Source: Holothuria scabra (taxonomy: Eukaryota; Echinodermata; Holothuroidea; Aspidochirotida; Holothuriidae). Taken from it: 64,000 bases of DNA. The notes beneath the pieces are model-generated. The model was given only the letters and a program-made list of their open reading frames with translations, searched no databases and was not told where the DNA came from. Below are positions 25,019-37,849 of this stretch, piece by piece; position 1 is the first letter of the stretch; every line of letters starts with the position of its first letter. A program made the translations under genes and the position numbers. The stretch lies in NCBI GenBank assembly GCA_037179385.1, contig CM074200.1, positions 34,165,884 to 34,229,883 of the forward strand, read 5' to 3'.

Positions 25019-25276
25019 CGTGAACCCTGACCTCTACTGTCTTGCTCCTACAAACTCAGGTAAGAATTTTAATAGTTTTCATCATGAAAGAATGTAATGA
25101 GAAGAATGTTTATGTTGGTAGGCAGTTCATCAAATCCCCAGATCAAATCCCGGTGGAACCACATGGAAATTTTCCAGGGTCTAAAAAATTACCTTGTTCA
25201 GCATAGCTGTTCACAGTGATTCAGAGTGGGTTTAAAAATTGGTGAATTACAAAATTGGGTATTTGGTTCAGTGTTG

Positions 25277-25500
25277 TAATGACTTGAGTCATAGATGTGA
25301 CTCGAGTCACGATTTCAGTGACTCGAGTCCCAAACTCACGGGACTCGACTCGCCTCGAGTCACCACTTGCCAAAGACTCGACGTGACTCGAGTCACCATA
25401 AAATAAAATTTGAAAGACTCGACATGACTCGAGTCACAGAAGAGAATGACTCAACTTGACTCAAGTCTTTGTCCACAATGACTCGAGTCACACCCGAGAT
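25277..25500. repeat. Left subterminal GACTCGAGTC array of the hAT-like element
   Basis: Roughly a dozen copies of TGACTCGAGTCA or close variants at irregular spacing of about 15-35 bp. The motif is its own reverse complement, so it reads the same on both strands. In studied hAT elements, short subterminal repeats are transposase binding sites; that role is inferred here. Confidence 0.8.
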
Positions 25501-26657
25501 AAATAAAACAGAAACTAAAATTATTTTCATCATCGGACGCAAACCAATGGCCATTAATTACTGCTTTATCCATTATGCGCTCCTATCTGTACATAGGGGG
25601 ATCCTAACATACAGCTCTGCTCAACATGTGTAGCGCCGTCAATTTCAAGCGTACAACAAACTTCTCGAAGCTGAGTGCCCTGTATGTGTAGTACTAGTGG
25701 TACCGTGCCAGTGTAAACATTACGATTTCCCTAGGCCTAGACCTCAGTGTCTAGCCTAGTATACTACACTCCGCAGATAGATGACTGATTTCCCTCCCCT
25801 CTGTACTAATATGTGGTATTTTGACTTGAAGTAGCTGAAGGTGTGACGAACAAAATTTCATTTCAATGTAGCCTTATTTAGTTGGTAATATCTGTTATTG
25901 GTATCGAGGATTTTGATTAACGAAATCAGTTTTTTTACGGGGACACCTGTGTGACCTGTGGCTTCTGATGAATCACAGTTTAGGCCTATTGTAATTATCA
26001 CTTGTTTATGTAACATTGAGGCCTTAGTGTCGTGTAACTGGTAGCAATGGTGTTTATATGTTCGCAGCAAGATTAATTAATAGGGTGTAACGTAGGTCTA
26101 TATGATGAGGTTATGTGCGGAAGCATGTATTGCCTAGTTTGTGTTTTACATGTGTGGCTTGAGACTCAATGAAGGCTTGATAGTGTAGTGTAGGAGTTTA
26201 ATAGGTACTTGATTTTATCTAAGTGTTCTTGTATGACAAACATATTATTAGATGAATTATGTCATTGCTCAATATGTAAAGGTTAATATAGTACTAACTT
26301 ACAAATAATGTGTGTATTCCAATCTTCACATTTAGGGTTGTGAAGTCAAATTTCACTTGAAAGTACAGGAGTGGACATCAGTCACCTTCTTAACCCCTCC
26401 CCCATAGGCGCACAATGTGGGGTTACAGGGGGGCACTCGCCCTCCCAATTGGGGTGAAAGGAGTTGGTCTATTTGGGCAAAACATGGGCAAAGCATGATA
26501 AACTGTGACATTCGGGCAAAACACAAAAGTGTGCAGTCGCTTAGCAAAGGACTGCATTTGCAAAAGATTGACCCATCACGTACCATGGACTCGATGCCAA
26601 CACAACATGTAAGAGATCAGGTGACTTGGAGTAACTCAAAGAAAATAAACACATTAT

Positions 26658-26935
26658 GACTAAGGTGACTCGAGTCACAAGACCACTCAAGCTTTCGAAA
26701 GACTCGAAGTGACTCGACTCGAGCTGAGGGAAGACTCGACATGACTCGACTCAACTAGAATTGCTAAAGACTCACATGACTCGAGGTGACTCCAAGCTTT
26801 CCAAAGACTCGAAGTGACTCGACTCAAGCTGAGGGAAGATTCGACATGACTCGACTCGACTAGAATTGCTAAAGACTCGACATGACTCGAGACTCGACAC
26901 CTTGTGACTCGAGGTGACTCATGACTCGATTACAA
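26658..26935. repeat. Right subterminal GACTCGAGTC array of the hAT-like element
   Basis: Counterpart of the left array, with motif copies such as GACTCGAAGTGACTCGACTC. It also holds a direct duplication: the phrase CCAAAGACTCGAAGTGACTC plus its continuation appears twice, near 26692 and 26798, about 106 bp apart, which suggests local tandem growth of the array. Confidence 0.8.
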
Positions 26936-26959
26936 CACTGATTTGGTTGTCCATTTCAG

Positions 26960-29900
26960 GAAGTTGTCTGACTCAGGAAGTTGTCTGCTTGCTCAGTTGA
27001 GCAGTGGTGCGGAGCAAGTAACCTCCACCCCCACGCAGCCTTTTGGAAAGTGGCTAAAGACTGGAAATATGCTCATGTCCGTCAGATGGGGACATTAAAT
27101 GGCGGTCCCGGTAGCAGGATTGGGAGCGTGGGATTGTTACCTCAGAGCACTAGCCGAAAAGAGAAGACTTAGTTCACCCGTGGTCCTCAACGCTCACTCT
27201 GGCATAGGGTCCTCGATGAGTCAAATGACTTCCTGACCTTCAAAACTTTAAATTACATTAAAATTAAATCTGTCAAATTTAACTAACCGCTAGAATATGT
27301 TTATGCTGGTGAAAGTTATACACAGTTCTTCATTCATCAACTTTAGCTAGACATGAGGATGTATCAGTGCTGGTCAGTGGTGCCCAAGGTCATGTGTTGG
27401 TCACCTATCTATTCACTGGAAAGTAATTATGTTGGTCAGTAGTAGTCAAAGGCAGAGAGTACTTCACTGTTCATTCTTATCTAGCCACTTTGATGTGTTT
27501 GTGTCTGTCATTTGTCAAGTTTATACGTGTTATTCTCCAAGTCCTAGCCAGCAGCGCTGTCCAGCAGTGATCAGTAGTCAAGAAAAGTCAGCACAAATAT
27601 TTAGCGTTTTTGTTTCCTTTTCATTGCCAGGTACTGCTTTCACTCTTTTCCTCGCAAAACCAACCTACCTGGAGGTGTAAATTAAGTTACATGGACCAAT
27701 CAAATGTCTTGCTGTGTTCATCATCCACCAATCACCAACCCCCAAGTAGTCTCATCCAAGTTTACCCAACTGGAATCGAGTTGTATGAATTTAAAACTTT
27801 CCAGCAATCAATTGATAAACACAAAGTAAATCATGACGACAAAGAATAGTGATATGCACAGTTAATTAACTATGCCACAAAAATTATGTCAGGAAATTGG
27901 GTCAATTATACCTTCCACCAACCCCCACCCCCCACCTTTCTCTGAACCCCACCCTTGTGCTGCTCAAGACTGCTGGAACCAGTGAAAATTATTTACCAGA
28001 GATATGAATACCCCAAAAAAAAACAGAACTAATACAGCAATGATAGGTAATGCTGTAGGACTACTCTTGCAAGCAAATGCAACGGAGTATGAGAGATTTA
28101 TAATCCTTAATACAAAAATTAGTTTCATTGACCTCTAAACTTAAAACCAAAGGAGATAATAGCATGCATGGTTTGTGCACAGATTATTTTGTGAGCATTG
28201 GGTCGTTTTTATAGTGATTATTTTTCTACCATGCCCTCTCCCCTCCTGCCCCCTCCCATCTGACCCTTTGTACTTGAAGACATTGGTTTTCTCCAGGCAC
28301 CTTTTATAGGATGTTCAATCTTTAAGTTTTTAAATGAGGAGTGGCAGACTAGTATATATTGTGATATATGTGTGTGATGTGGATATTGCCTTCTGGACTG
28401 TTGGTATGAGGCAGCAGGTGTTTGAAGTAGATTCTGTTTTGTTTTTGTAAAAGCCTTGGAAATGCTATTCCCACTTGTCTAGAAGGTATTATTGGTAACA
28501 GATCAGAATCAATCATGCCTATACCCCATGAGTTGTCATGATTTATTAAACCCCCTTCCCCTTGCTTGGCTCATCAACAAACATTATCCATGACTGTGAT
28601 TTAAACAATCACTTTGCCCTTGTACATTTAGTTGCATAGTATGAAATAAGTGTTTGTTTGACTTATTTTAATCTTTAACCAAAATTCATAAATGTAGATA
28701 ATCCATTGAACATTCCTAAGGTTATGTGTTCTTCACCCAAAAACAGTGAAAGGAAAGTAAAAACCTCTTGATATCTGGCAAAAATTTACTGTCTTTGTTC
28801 TTTGTTTCTCTTCTTGGGGCCTTTAAGGATGCTTCCTGAAATGATCAGAGGGCAATACTGAGTGAGCTAAATAATTTTAAATAACAAAACACAAGTAGCT
28901 ATTATCAGTGCTAAAAACCTAAATTGAAAATTGATATACCATAAAGGACTTTGCAATTTAATTTTTATGGTCCATGTGGAGTGACTGTTTTCATTTCTTA
29001 CTTCAACAAAACCTAATCCATTAAACCTTTTAGTCTGATTCAAGAATCTTTCTTCAAAGGTATGGTAAATGATTTATTCACACTCACTTCTTACTTTTCA
29101 AAATTTCTGTCAAAAACAATGATTATTCATACAGAAATGTGTGCTCATGCTAAAGGTCATGAAGAGTCTCTGATACCTTCACAGCATGCAGTGTATTTCC
29201 TTAGTATGGAATTCCCTTCTTCATTGGGCCTACATTGGATAAGAAATGTACCCTTGCATACTCACATTTCTTTGACCAAACATCACAACGTTAGCATCAG
29301 GCCTTTGCCAGTGAGCCACACCTGGAAAAAAGGCCGTCGCCGCCTCTTCATTGAACCAGTATGTTGGAAATTGGGCTGTAAAACTCCATCTAACTTGCCA
29401 CATATGTCAAGACCCATGTGGTAAAGGAAACCCACGCCACCTTTTACAAGTTCTGGCCACTGTAGCATACACAGAAGGACTGTGGTTCCAATACCTGTGT
29501 CTAAAGCACAAATTTGGGACACTTGTCAATGTCTCTGTGAACAGAATGACTTGGTGTAGCTTTTCAGAAAAGGTGAATGGTATGACATAAATGTTACATT
29601 TTGAATTGTTGAAACCATGTTCCCATTACACAACCAGATGCCCAATCATGATATTTTTCAGGAAGCGTGCTGTTTGCTGACGTAACTTCATTTGACATCT
29701 TTACAAGAAGTACAACACTTCTGTAATTGATGTACAAATGTAATTGTTTCATATTTTGTTTCATATTCTCAACATATATTTATTGCCTTCATATTTCACC
29801 CATTTCCAAGTCATATCACAAAGTCAACGGGGATGGCTATGCTGCAAAAATATCCCTTTCCTTCAGTGAAGGGCAGGTTTAATATTTTGGGAGAGAAGCA

Positions 29901-32900
29901 TTTTGTTGTAGGAGTTATTTATTGTAGCATTGTAACTCTTAAAAAATTTGGTGTATATTTTGTTTTTATCATAAATTGTGTGTAGGTTGTATGAACAGCC
30001 TGTGGAAAGGTACAAATAATACAGAAAACTGTGTTTGGAGAGCCAGTCTGTATTTAGGGCTGACTGTGTGATGTTTCTGTACAGCATATTTATAGGAAGA
30101 CCTTTTTTGATACTATGCAAAAGTATGCAGAATATGAATATTCATAAGGACAGAATATGTAAATAAATTATAGTTGATTAGGTTGATAGGTCTTTTAGAA
30201 TTAACAGGCTTTTGAAGCCTCCTACTCTTCCATACGGGTTTGTACCATCGATAAATCAGTTTAAATATTGGTTCGTTGCTGCTTTGACAATGTCACTGAA
30301 AGTAAATTGTATTTATGCGTGTTTCTGGTGAAGAAGGTATGTAATCCAAAAGATGGCCAACAAAGTGTTCATGTTCTCAGTTCTCTGTGATTTAACAGAA
30401 ATTTGACTAATTTTTAATCAATTTTTTAAATACATTTGCAAATATTAAAATGTGTGTGCATGGTACTATACTAATAGCAACTCATATGTGAGGATTTAAA
30501 CCTATCTAAGGCTGAAGGGAGAGTGTTTAAGTTTTGCTTCTGGAACCAAAAGATTATGATCGAACAGACATTTGTCTGGTTTGACACAATTCGAAAATTA
30601 TGAAGTGCCAGTTGAGTGGTGTTTACAATTCTTACTCCTTAGCCTTCATCAGTTCTTATAACAAAGGGATATTGTTCATCTCATGACACCTAGTGTTGCA
30701 AAATTGAGTCACCATCTAATAAGAGATATATAACTTCTATACACCCAGCTGAAACTTAGCATCTGTTTTCAAGCCTTATTTTACATAATGAAATGTGGAA
30801 TGCAGACAAGCAGTTACATATGGATGACATGGTAATGATGGTATATCTCAGTTGCTTCCCCGTAACCTTTTGTTTAAGACTGAAGACTGCCCTCAGTGAG
30901 GGCAATATTACGCACAACAAATCAACGTATTTTTAAGCTCACACTTGCAATTTAAATAGAAGGTATTAGATCAATGAGCTCATCTATTCTTTAAACTTTC
31001 ATGGAATCTACTAAATATGAGTCTCTCCCACTTATTTGTATCTCTGTCAATTTTTTGTTTTCTTTTGAAATATCTCTTCTTCAAGTCTGGTTTACTCTTT
31101 TAGTGATTGGTTCTCCCACCTTGAGTATATTTTTTATGTCTTTATGACTTTTGAATAGTTCAGGAGTTATTTTGGATTCTATTTTTAGTGAATTTTGCAT
31201 AATTGATCTATCTGCACGTAAAGTTTTACAATATCCAGGAAGGCTGTTTGACATAATTAAACAGAATAGGGGCATTATTCCAGAATGGACCCCATGTGTT
31301 CACATGTCTTGATAATACCTGCCCAGATTCATTAGGGTTACACTGTTACATTTGTGGATACCCCATGAATGTACAGTTCTATGGATTAATTGCAGCAGTG
31401 TCATCTTTAAGTCATGTTCCCATTCACAAACCTCCCACACCCCCTTTCCCACTCTTTTGACATGGCCCCAATAAACCATACAACAGGACAAACTCTCAAT
31501 TCAGTGGACAGTTTGTGATACCTTGCTTTGTTGAGTGATGTCAAGAAATCAGTTGTTTTGACACTGGAAGCTTAGCATCATTTAGTTGCATCTTACATCA
31601 TAATATAGCAAAATTTAGGACCTAGTGTGTCATGCCATTTGAACAGGTGGATGTAAAAAACTTAAAGCAATAAATATTTTGAAGTGTCCCCAATGTTTTG
31701 ACTTTTAAGCAGAACAGGTCACATAGCTAAAATACTTGTATGAGTTTGTTTTCTGTACATTTTATGTGTCATGTGTGTGTGTGTGTCTTCTATATTGCAC
31801 TTTGCAGTACAAGGTGAGGTATAAAAATAAAAACGATGTATAAAGTCAATGAAATTGGAGGACGGTAAATACAGGCGTGACTAATGCTTGAAGACATTTA
31901 TTTCTTAAAGCAAAGAAGGGTAAGTTGTAGTACAGAAGTTTCTTTTGTCCCCTCTCCCCCCCCCCCCCCCCCTTCCCAACCTCTCAGAATTTTACAAAAA
32001 GGCCATTTTGTCAAAAGCATTCTCTGTGCTCTTTCAGCATTTAAGGTTTGGTAGTAAATGAGGTTTGTACAAGGTTTTGTGATTGTGAAGCGGAAGGTCA
32101 CACTTCTGTTTTATGAATAAGAAGTCATCATTTTGTCCTCTCCTACAAGGTCTGTCCCCAGCCATAGAGTACACCAAACTAGACATTGAATCTTGTACTC
32201 TGTAAAGTGTAGTATCACTTCCTGGAACTATGTTTAGAAACTATATGTCATCAGTCTGTTAGTAAGTTGATCAATATCAATCAACCAGTCAATCTATTAA
32301 TCAATCAAACATTTCTCTCAAGCATTGATCATTGGATACATGCAATTACCAATTGGATTGTCAATAGTATCATGAAGATCATCACAAAGTCTTATTAAAG
32401 GGCTTGGATCAAAAGTGACTTTTTAGGCAAACAGTATTTCGAAATTAAGCCTATCAAATTATTGTTGAGAAAAAATGAAGAATGAGCTAATTAATGGAAA
32501 GCTGTTGGAGCATTTGCTTGCCATTTAGTCTAGGTCAGTGGGAATAATTTGTAAATTACAGATGTGACATGTTTCCCCAACCTTCTCCATGCCATGAAAG
32601 AAAGCAGAAGTGAGTCACTGTTGTCTTACTTGGAAGTAATTGGGTTTAGATTTCTTCTCAGAATCTCTCAAAGCTCAGTACTATGAGAAGAGTAAGTCTT
32701 CCATTATCAACAGAGAGAAGTAAATAAGAATGGGAATTTCAATAATACTGTGAAGTATGTGGCAAAATACCATCTTTAAAGAGGATCCTCACAGCCTTCC
32801 TTTCATTCAAGCCACACTTATCAATGTAAAAGCTTTGAGAAAGTTTGAAAATGATCTATTTGATGAATTTTATGGTTTCAATCGAAAAATGTATGAATCC

Positions 32901-33890
32901 CTCACAGTGCTTCTTGTAAAACATTAATTTAAAGCTTCATGAAGTCCAAGGCCTTTGTTAACAAGTTACCAATCAGGAGGGAGACCCCTCATTCTTTGTT
33001 AGGGTTTGGGTGAGGGGTAAGACTAGAAATATGTGGGCAAAGTAAAAATATTTTGGTATTCATTTCTTGCAAATGTTATTTTTCCTGTATGTACATGCAA
33101 ATTTCCTTAGATTTTTCATCTATGCCATATGTTACATGGTGTTAATGTTACCCTGTCATTTCAGTGCACATAGTAGGTGCACTTATATACTTTGTCTTTT
33201 TCAGCATTTTTCCTGGCATATTTGAAACATTCTTATCAAAAGTTAAGGAATCTGCTGTCTTTGCGTGAGTATTTTGAAGAAAAAATACAGTTTAAAAGAA
33301 AAACTTTTTCAATGTCATAAAATTGTGACCCCATGAAATGTTGAGATATATGGTGTACATGCATACTCCTTGTACACATCATGCTTGTGACATGTGATCA
33401 GTGTGCAATAAGCATGAAGTGTGAATGTGCCAGTCACGCTGGAGCAACCTGGTAACAGTGATGTATGGATAGTAGTGTATAAAAGTAAATAACTAACGAA
33501 TACAATGAAAAAAACAATTGTGCTATAAATACTTAACTTTGTGGAAATAATAAAATTATGAAATGACCATTAAAGGAGTTAATTCAGATATAACTCTTTA
33601 AAAAAAACTTGTTGATTCTGTGTCTTGTTTTATTGGCACTTGGGTAATTCCTGCCCTCAGCGTGGATTCTGTTTTGCATGTTACAACTTTGTGTAAAGAT
33701 ATGAAATGTCTCGAAACAAGTGTTCATCCTTGTTGGTGTTTATATGTATGACACAATTAGTCACAGTTTTCATTCGTAACATATTTCTGTGGTACATCTT
33801 CAGGTCTGTCAAAAGGTAACTGGACATGTTCAAAACTTGCGTTTACCCAGTATAACGCATCATTATACCCCAAGACAGTGGAATTTTAGG
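26960..33890. other. Possible liprin-alpha 3'UTR exon start, then non-coding stretch
   Basis: The segment after the acceptor at 26959 could be the terminal 3'UTR exon. Candidate AATAAA signals exist further on (for example near 30161), but none is decisive. The rest holds a SINE body copy (29283-29396) and a C-homopolymer (31956-31972). No coding exon, RNA gene or promoter was recognised. Short open frames here show no splice logic or family resemblance. Confidence 0.5.
29283..29396 (+). mobile_element. SINE body copy
   Basis: Matches the 3' half of the tRNA-Glu-headed SINE: GTGAGCCACACCTGGAAAA, GTTGGAAATTGGGC, then TAAAACTCCATCTAACTT. It is 5'-truncated. Overlapping open frames on both strands are by-products. 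Confidence 0.75.
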
Positions 33891-33894
33891 ATCA

Positions 33895-34108
33895 TAATGG
33901 CATTTTTGAGTTTGCTAGTTAGATTGGATTTAAGGATACACACCAATTTAGTGTCACCTGAATGGCAAGTTCAAGTATGTCTCAAATATGGTTCAAGTTT
34001 GGTTTCAAATACTGTGCTAGCCATCCCTTTCAGTGGCCTCTTAGGACAAGTAGGAATGATACTATGGGTACATTCCACAACCCCCAACCCACAGAGGGCA
34101 TTGGACTG
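33895..34108 (-). mobile_element. Dispersed repeat family F, copy 2
   Basis: The minus strand reads CCCTCTGTGGGTTGGGGGTT, then a diverged version of the family body; the tail toward 33895 has lost most of its TAACTAACC end. It is more decayed than copies 1 and 3. Confidence 0.55.
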
Positions 34109-34109
34109 C

Positions 34110-35815
34110 AAGAAAGTAACATTACAATCGCTTGTGAATTTTGTATTAATTTGTTTTTGAAGTCTCTTTGCCCTCGACAAAGAGCTATGGGGCAAAAGAA
34201 GGTGGAGTGGGGGAAATATTGGTCAATGACAAATATTTTTCTTAATTATTGAAACTGGTTAAACACAAAATGGTGACCCCTAATGACCACGATGAATGTA
34301 GATCGTGTGCATGGGGATGACATGAACTGGTGCTGTGTTTTGTTTTGTGGTCATTAAATGCAAAACAAAATATCTAAAGAAATTTCAAGAGAGAATTGAC
34401 AAGGTTATAGTATTGGCTTCTCTAGTGGTGATTCCATCTTCTTTAAAAGGGCCAAGTTTAAGAAATAGTGCTATTTGGAAACATTTTGAAGCGTATATGT
34501 AAACACATATTACAGCCAATAGGGTACAAGTCCTTTTGCTTGAGAAGGCTTGGTCAGTTTACTTCCAAGTGATCCCCCCTCCCCCGACTTCGTTAAGAGG
34601 ATTGCGGTTCCCCTCCACTACCGCCACCACACAAACAAGTATTCACCACAAAGGATCTATGCTTGAATGGACGCAAACTTAGCTGACCAACTTCTCAACC
34701 TTCAGAAATGTACATCAGAAGTCTGCTATACGTGGCTCTGTTCAAGACCTAAGTCAGGTCAAGAGTTTGTGCAGGTCGACTTGAGATGAAATACACCTTC
34801 AGAGAGCCTCCAAATAGTGCCAGAGAACTCACTCCCACAAGAAGTTTTGGCAAGCCCCTCTCCTCCTCCATCCTTTGTGCAGTACAAAACTAATTCAACA
34901 TATCGAAAGTTACGTCCTAAAATCTTTAATGTGTGTTACGTTGTGTTTTACGTGCTTTTCGTAAGGCCTTTAGCTACGTTAGACCTTATAAGGTCACAAT
35001 GCAAAAAGTACACCCTCTAATGGGAAACACGTTCATAACGTGTAAGTAACACCAACAAATGCGTGTCTATACTAAACAAATGTCATTGGTGTTACCACTC
35101 CCTCATTTGTTTTTCCTCCAAACCAGAAGCGTAGTTGGGGTTTGTAGTGCCCGGAATTTAAACGAAATTTGCGCCCTGCGTACCCCCAGGATTTGCCCGA
35201 CAGGGACGTCAAGCCCCCTGACAAAAGAGCGAGCATTCGAAGCCCCGACAAAGCCGCTGAGTGCCTGGTGGGACGTGACTGGCAGAATTTGAGGCGCTCG
35301 CAGCGGGAAACACCCATATTTCTTCTACCATGAGTTTTTCTTTTCTCATGGAAAAAACCCAAGTAGGTCGCCGGGCGACTTGAGTGTGGTTTGTTGAGGT
35401 TTCTGAACATCATAATGTATAAGTCCCTGGACGATATTGGGAAAAATTTCTGTAAAAGTTTGTCTTAATTTTAACATATGTTTGGAAATCTGGAGCTTTC
35501 ATATTGATTGAAAGAATTTCATTGCAGAAAATTTGAAAGTGGTGTTATTTGTAGGGGAAAATTGAAAAGTAGAAGTCCCCATTGAATATCAATCTGCCCA
35601 ATTTCGTATGGGCGAAGTCAAGAATGAAGCAAGGTGAGGTTTCATACTTTGTTGCACGGTATGCCTGGTGTGTCTGGATGTCTGTATGCCTGCTTGGCAT
35701 TCAATGGTTGGCATAGAAGATCAGCAAAAACACATGCGTGTATGTTAGGTGTTGTGCGTGTTGATACTTGCGCGATTGCACGCAGAATGATGGAACAATG
35801 GAAGCTCGCCGATTG
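34110..35815. other. No gene seen
   Basis: Short open frames on both strands (34817-35020, 35059-35413, 35634-35827) overlap each other and match nothing I recognise. A TAGACCTTATAAGG segment near 34980 resembles the ends of family E. Confidence 0.5.
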
Positions 35816-35962
35816 ACCCTTTTCCAAATAGCAATCACAAAGGATTGTGGGATAGGTTTAAGGTATACATAAATTTTGCCAATGACATTTTACTGTAGGA
35901 TAAAATAATGAACACCAATATTCTGTCCCATAATCCTTTGGAAAAGCTATTTGGAAAAGTGT
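35816..35962. mobile_element. Small inverted-repeat element
   Basis: The ends CCCTTTTCCAAATAGC and GCTATTTGGAAAAGTG are inverted, and just inside them CAAAGGATTGTGGGA pairs with TCCCATAATCCTTTG. The total is about 147 bp with a short unique centre, a typical MITE layout. The target duplication was not resolved. Confidence 0.6.
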
Positions 35963-36455
35963 CTATAGAAATCCTAAGCCTTAGCTAGAAGGAGAACGCC
36001 AGCGGACACGCGCTGGTCAAAACGAACGCAACCGAAGGGTTACGTGCCGCTGGAATGTAGGTTTATGGGATCCATATTTTTTAAGCAATCATACTAAGCG
36101 CTGTCTTTTACAAGAGTATGGTGACATTAGGTATGCCATCGCAAATAAACGCAGGTCAAGCAGATTACTACAAACAGTCCCGGGACAAGTTTAGCCATTT
36201 TTTTGGTACAAACTTGTGACAACTGCATACGCTAAAGCTTAGAATTTCTCTGAGCTCTCCTTACCAACCCTTTTGACGCCCAGCCGCGCGGTTTGTAACC
36301 ACTGAATAAGTCTATTAATGTCATGCACGCGACGACAGCGCGTTTCAATTGGCATACTGGATGCCACTGCCATCATGCGCAATAGTTGTGATACCGATAC
36401 GCGCTGGACAGCGGCTTAGTAGCAATTGTTGTACAATGGACGACTGGATAGCAAA

Positions 36456-36693
36456 ATAGACCTTGTGCATATGATGTCACAGAGCAAAAAGTACGCCCTA
36501 ATTTGGGGGCAAACCATCCTTCTCTATGGGGCAAACATACCAACACAGACAAATGCAGACAGCTAATTTGTCAACCAGTCGATACGCGCATAGTTTGCTA
36601 CTCGTGCAAGGCAAATTCTTATGCGTGCGGCCCTGTGTTACACCGTCTTGCCCCAAGGATGACGCCAGTGTGTCGTCAATGCGTAAGGTCTAT
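36456..36693. mobile_element. MITE family E, short copy
   Basis: Left end ATAGACCTTGTGCATATG; the right end ATGCGTAAGGTCTAT is its imperfect inverse. The interior contains AAAAAGTACGCCCTAAT, shared with the longer copy at 48225-49113 and with a fragment near 34985. Non-coding; superfamily not determined. Confidence 0.6.
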
Positions 36694-36763
36694 ATAAAGG
36701 CACGCAACGCAGTGACGTCCAAGTTTTAGCTGAAGCTTAGAATTTCTATGCTGACCTCAGAGA

Positions 36764-36810
36764 AGTTTTCTTTTTCATTCTGCCATTCCGGCAAAATGAA
36801 AAAGAAAACT
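36764..36810. repeat. Near-perfect hairpin with 20-bp arms
   Basis: The arm AGTTTTCTTTTTCATT plus TGCC is followed by a five-base loop (ATTCC) and then GGCA plus AATGAAAAAGAAAACT. One base is unmatched inside each arm. It lies 0.55 kb upstream of the first exon of the unknown three-exon gene. It may be the core of a small MITE; no function can be read from it. Confidence 0.7.
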
Positions 36811-37355
36811 AAAATTAAATAAAACTAAGGTGCTGTCGTGCGCGTGTATCGGTAACAACTTGGCGCATGACCAGTGGGGTCACATTATGCCAAACTGAAA
36901 CGTGCTGACGACAGCACAATACAAGCCTAGCCACACAAACGAGACTTGGCGTGTACTAGCTTCCGCGCGTATGCGATGGTTGACAAATAAGTTTGTGTAT
37001 TTCCGCGCAGTAGGTTTGGTATCGCATTATGTCGTCACAAGTGTAAACAAGCTGGAGTGGAGCAGTGCATCGCGAATGTAATGGTAGGTTTACTTCCAGC
37101 TAAATTTACACGTAACACACAACGTTAGGGTCCAATTCTTTGCATTTCCGAAGACAAAAATTGCAGATAAATCGGACGATGTATTCACAACATGTGCATG
37201 TCTCTAATATTTACAAAGGTCTAGTGTGCAAAGCTTTTCATCAACCATTTAACTGAAATAATTTTAGCCAACATTTGTACTGCAACTACTGCAAATCTTA
37301 CAATCTGGTTGTGTGAAATGAAATATCATATTGATTCAATTTCTCGGACCAAGCG

Positions 37356-37418
37356 ATGCATGAGATACTGGATTCTCTATATGAAAAGAACAAGGGCACC
37401 ACGCACATATTTGCAGAG
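37356..37418 (+). CDS. Unknown three-exon gene, exon 1 (start)
   Basis: Predicted first coding exon: ATG at 37356 opens MHEILDSLYEKNKGTTHIFA, and the exon ends GAG|GTAAGG in phase 0. It joins IFRYGTLGQEW of exon 2 without a break. The full predicted protein is 434 residues (63+361+881 nt including stop). I do not recognise the family. The start is chosen because this is the only nearby phase-0 donor exon with an ATG; extra upstream exons cannot be excluded. Neighbours: liprin-alpha far upstream on the same strand and four-jointed convergent downstream. Confidence 0.55.
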
Positions 37419-37849
37419 GTAAGGGAAGTCGTGGACTGAGGTATTATCAATTCCACCAAATATATACTTTATTTAAAATATATAATTCGTATTTTATTCA
37501 ATTTTATTGTGAGCGTTCCTCCTCATAATCCGCCTAGTAAGAGGATATTTCTGGCCCAAATATTCAAGAATCGCAGAAATTCGTAACAGGAGTTTCGGAT
37601 TCATTTGGTTAAAGGACAACATTACTTTGAAACAGAAAATTCTCACTAGGTGTAGGCCTAGTTTCTCTTCTACGTTCTTCTTTTTTTACATTTCAGTTTT
37701 TTTAATATGGCGTATCAAAGGTAAAGCTATGAATACAACTTCATAAACTTCATAATTCAGTGAAAAAACTTGTGACGTGATTTTGAAGTCATTTATAGAT
37801 CAGGACAGACTAGACTCTCGCATATTATAGGGACTATACTCTCTTTTAA

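Larger units (their letters stand above)
25269..26940. mobile_element. Non-autonomous hAT-like DNA transposon
   Basis: A 1,672-bp element flanked by a perfect 8-bp duplication, ATTTGGTT (25261-25268 and 26941-26948). Its ends are inverted: CAGTGTTGTAATGACT at the left, and the right end reads inward CAGTGTTGTAATCGAGTCA. Eight-bp target duplication with CAGTG termini is the hAT signature. Both subterminal regions are packed with the palindromic decamer GACTCGAGTC and variants (about 25277-25500 and 26658-26935). The middle has no transposase-like frame, so it would depend on an enzyme made elsewhere. Perfect target duplications suggest recent insertion. Confidence 0.88.
25061..26959 (+). other. 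Probable 3'UTR intron of liprin-alpha
   Basis: Just 42 nt after the stop codon lies CTCAG|GTAAGAA, a near-consensus donor. The next convincing acceptor is CCATTTCAG at 26959, right after the hAT element and its target duplication. If used, the 1.9-kb intron would remove the whole transposon from the mRNA. The short stop-to-junction distance (under 50 nt) would normally not trigger nonsense-mediated decay. Predicted from sequence only. Confidence 0.5.

Noticed and set aside
26353..26659. Frames on both strands inside the hAT-like element
   Set aside because: Neither shows hAT transposase motifs and they are mutual shadows. The element is judged non-autonomous.
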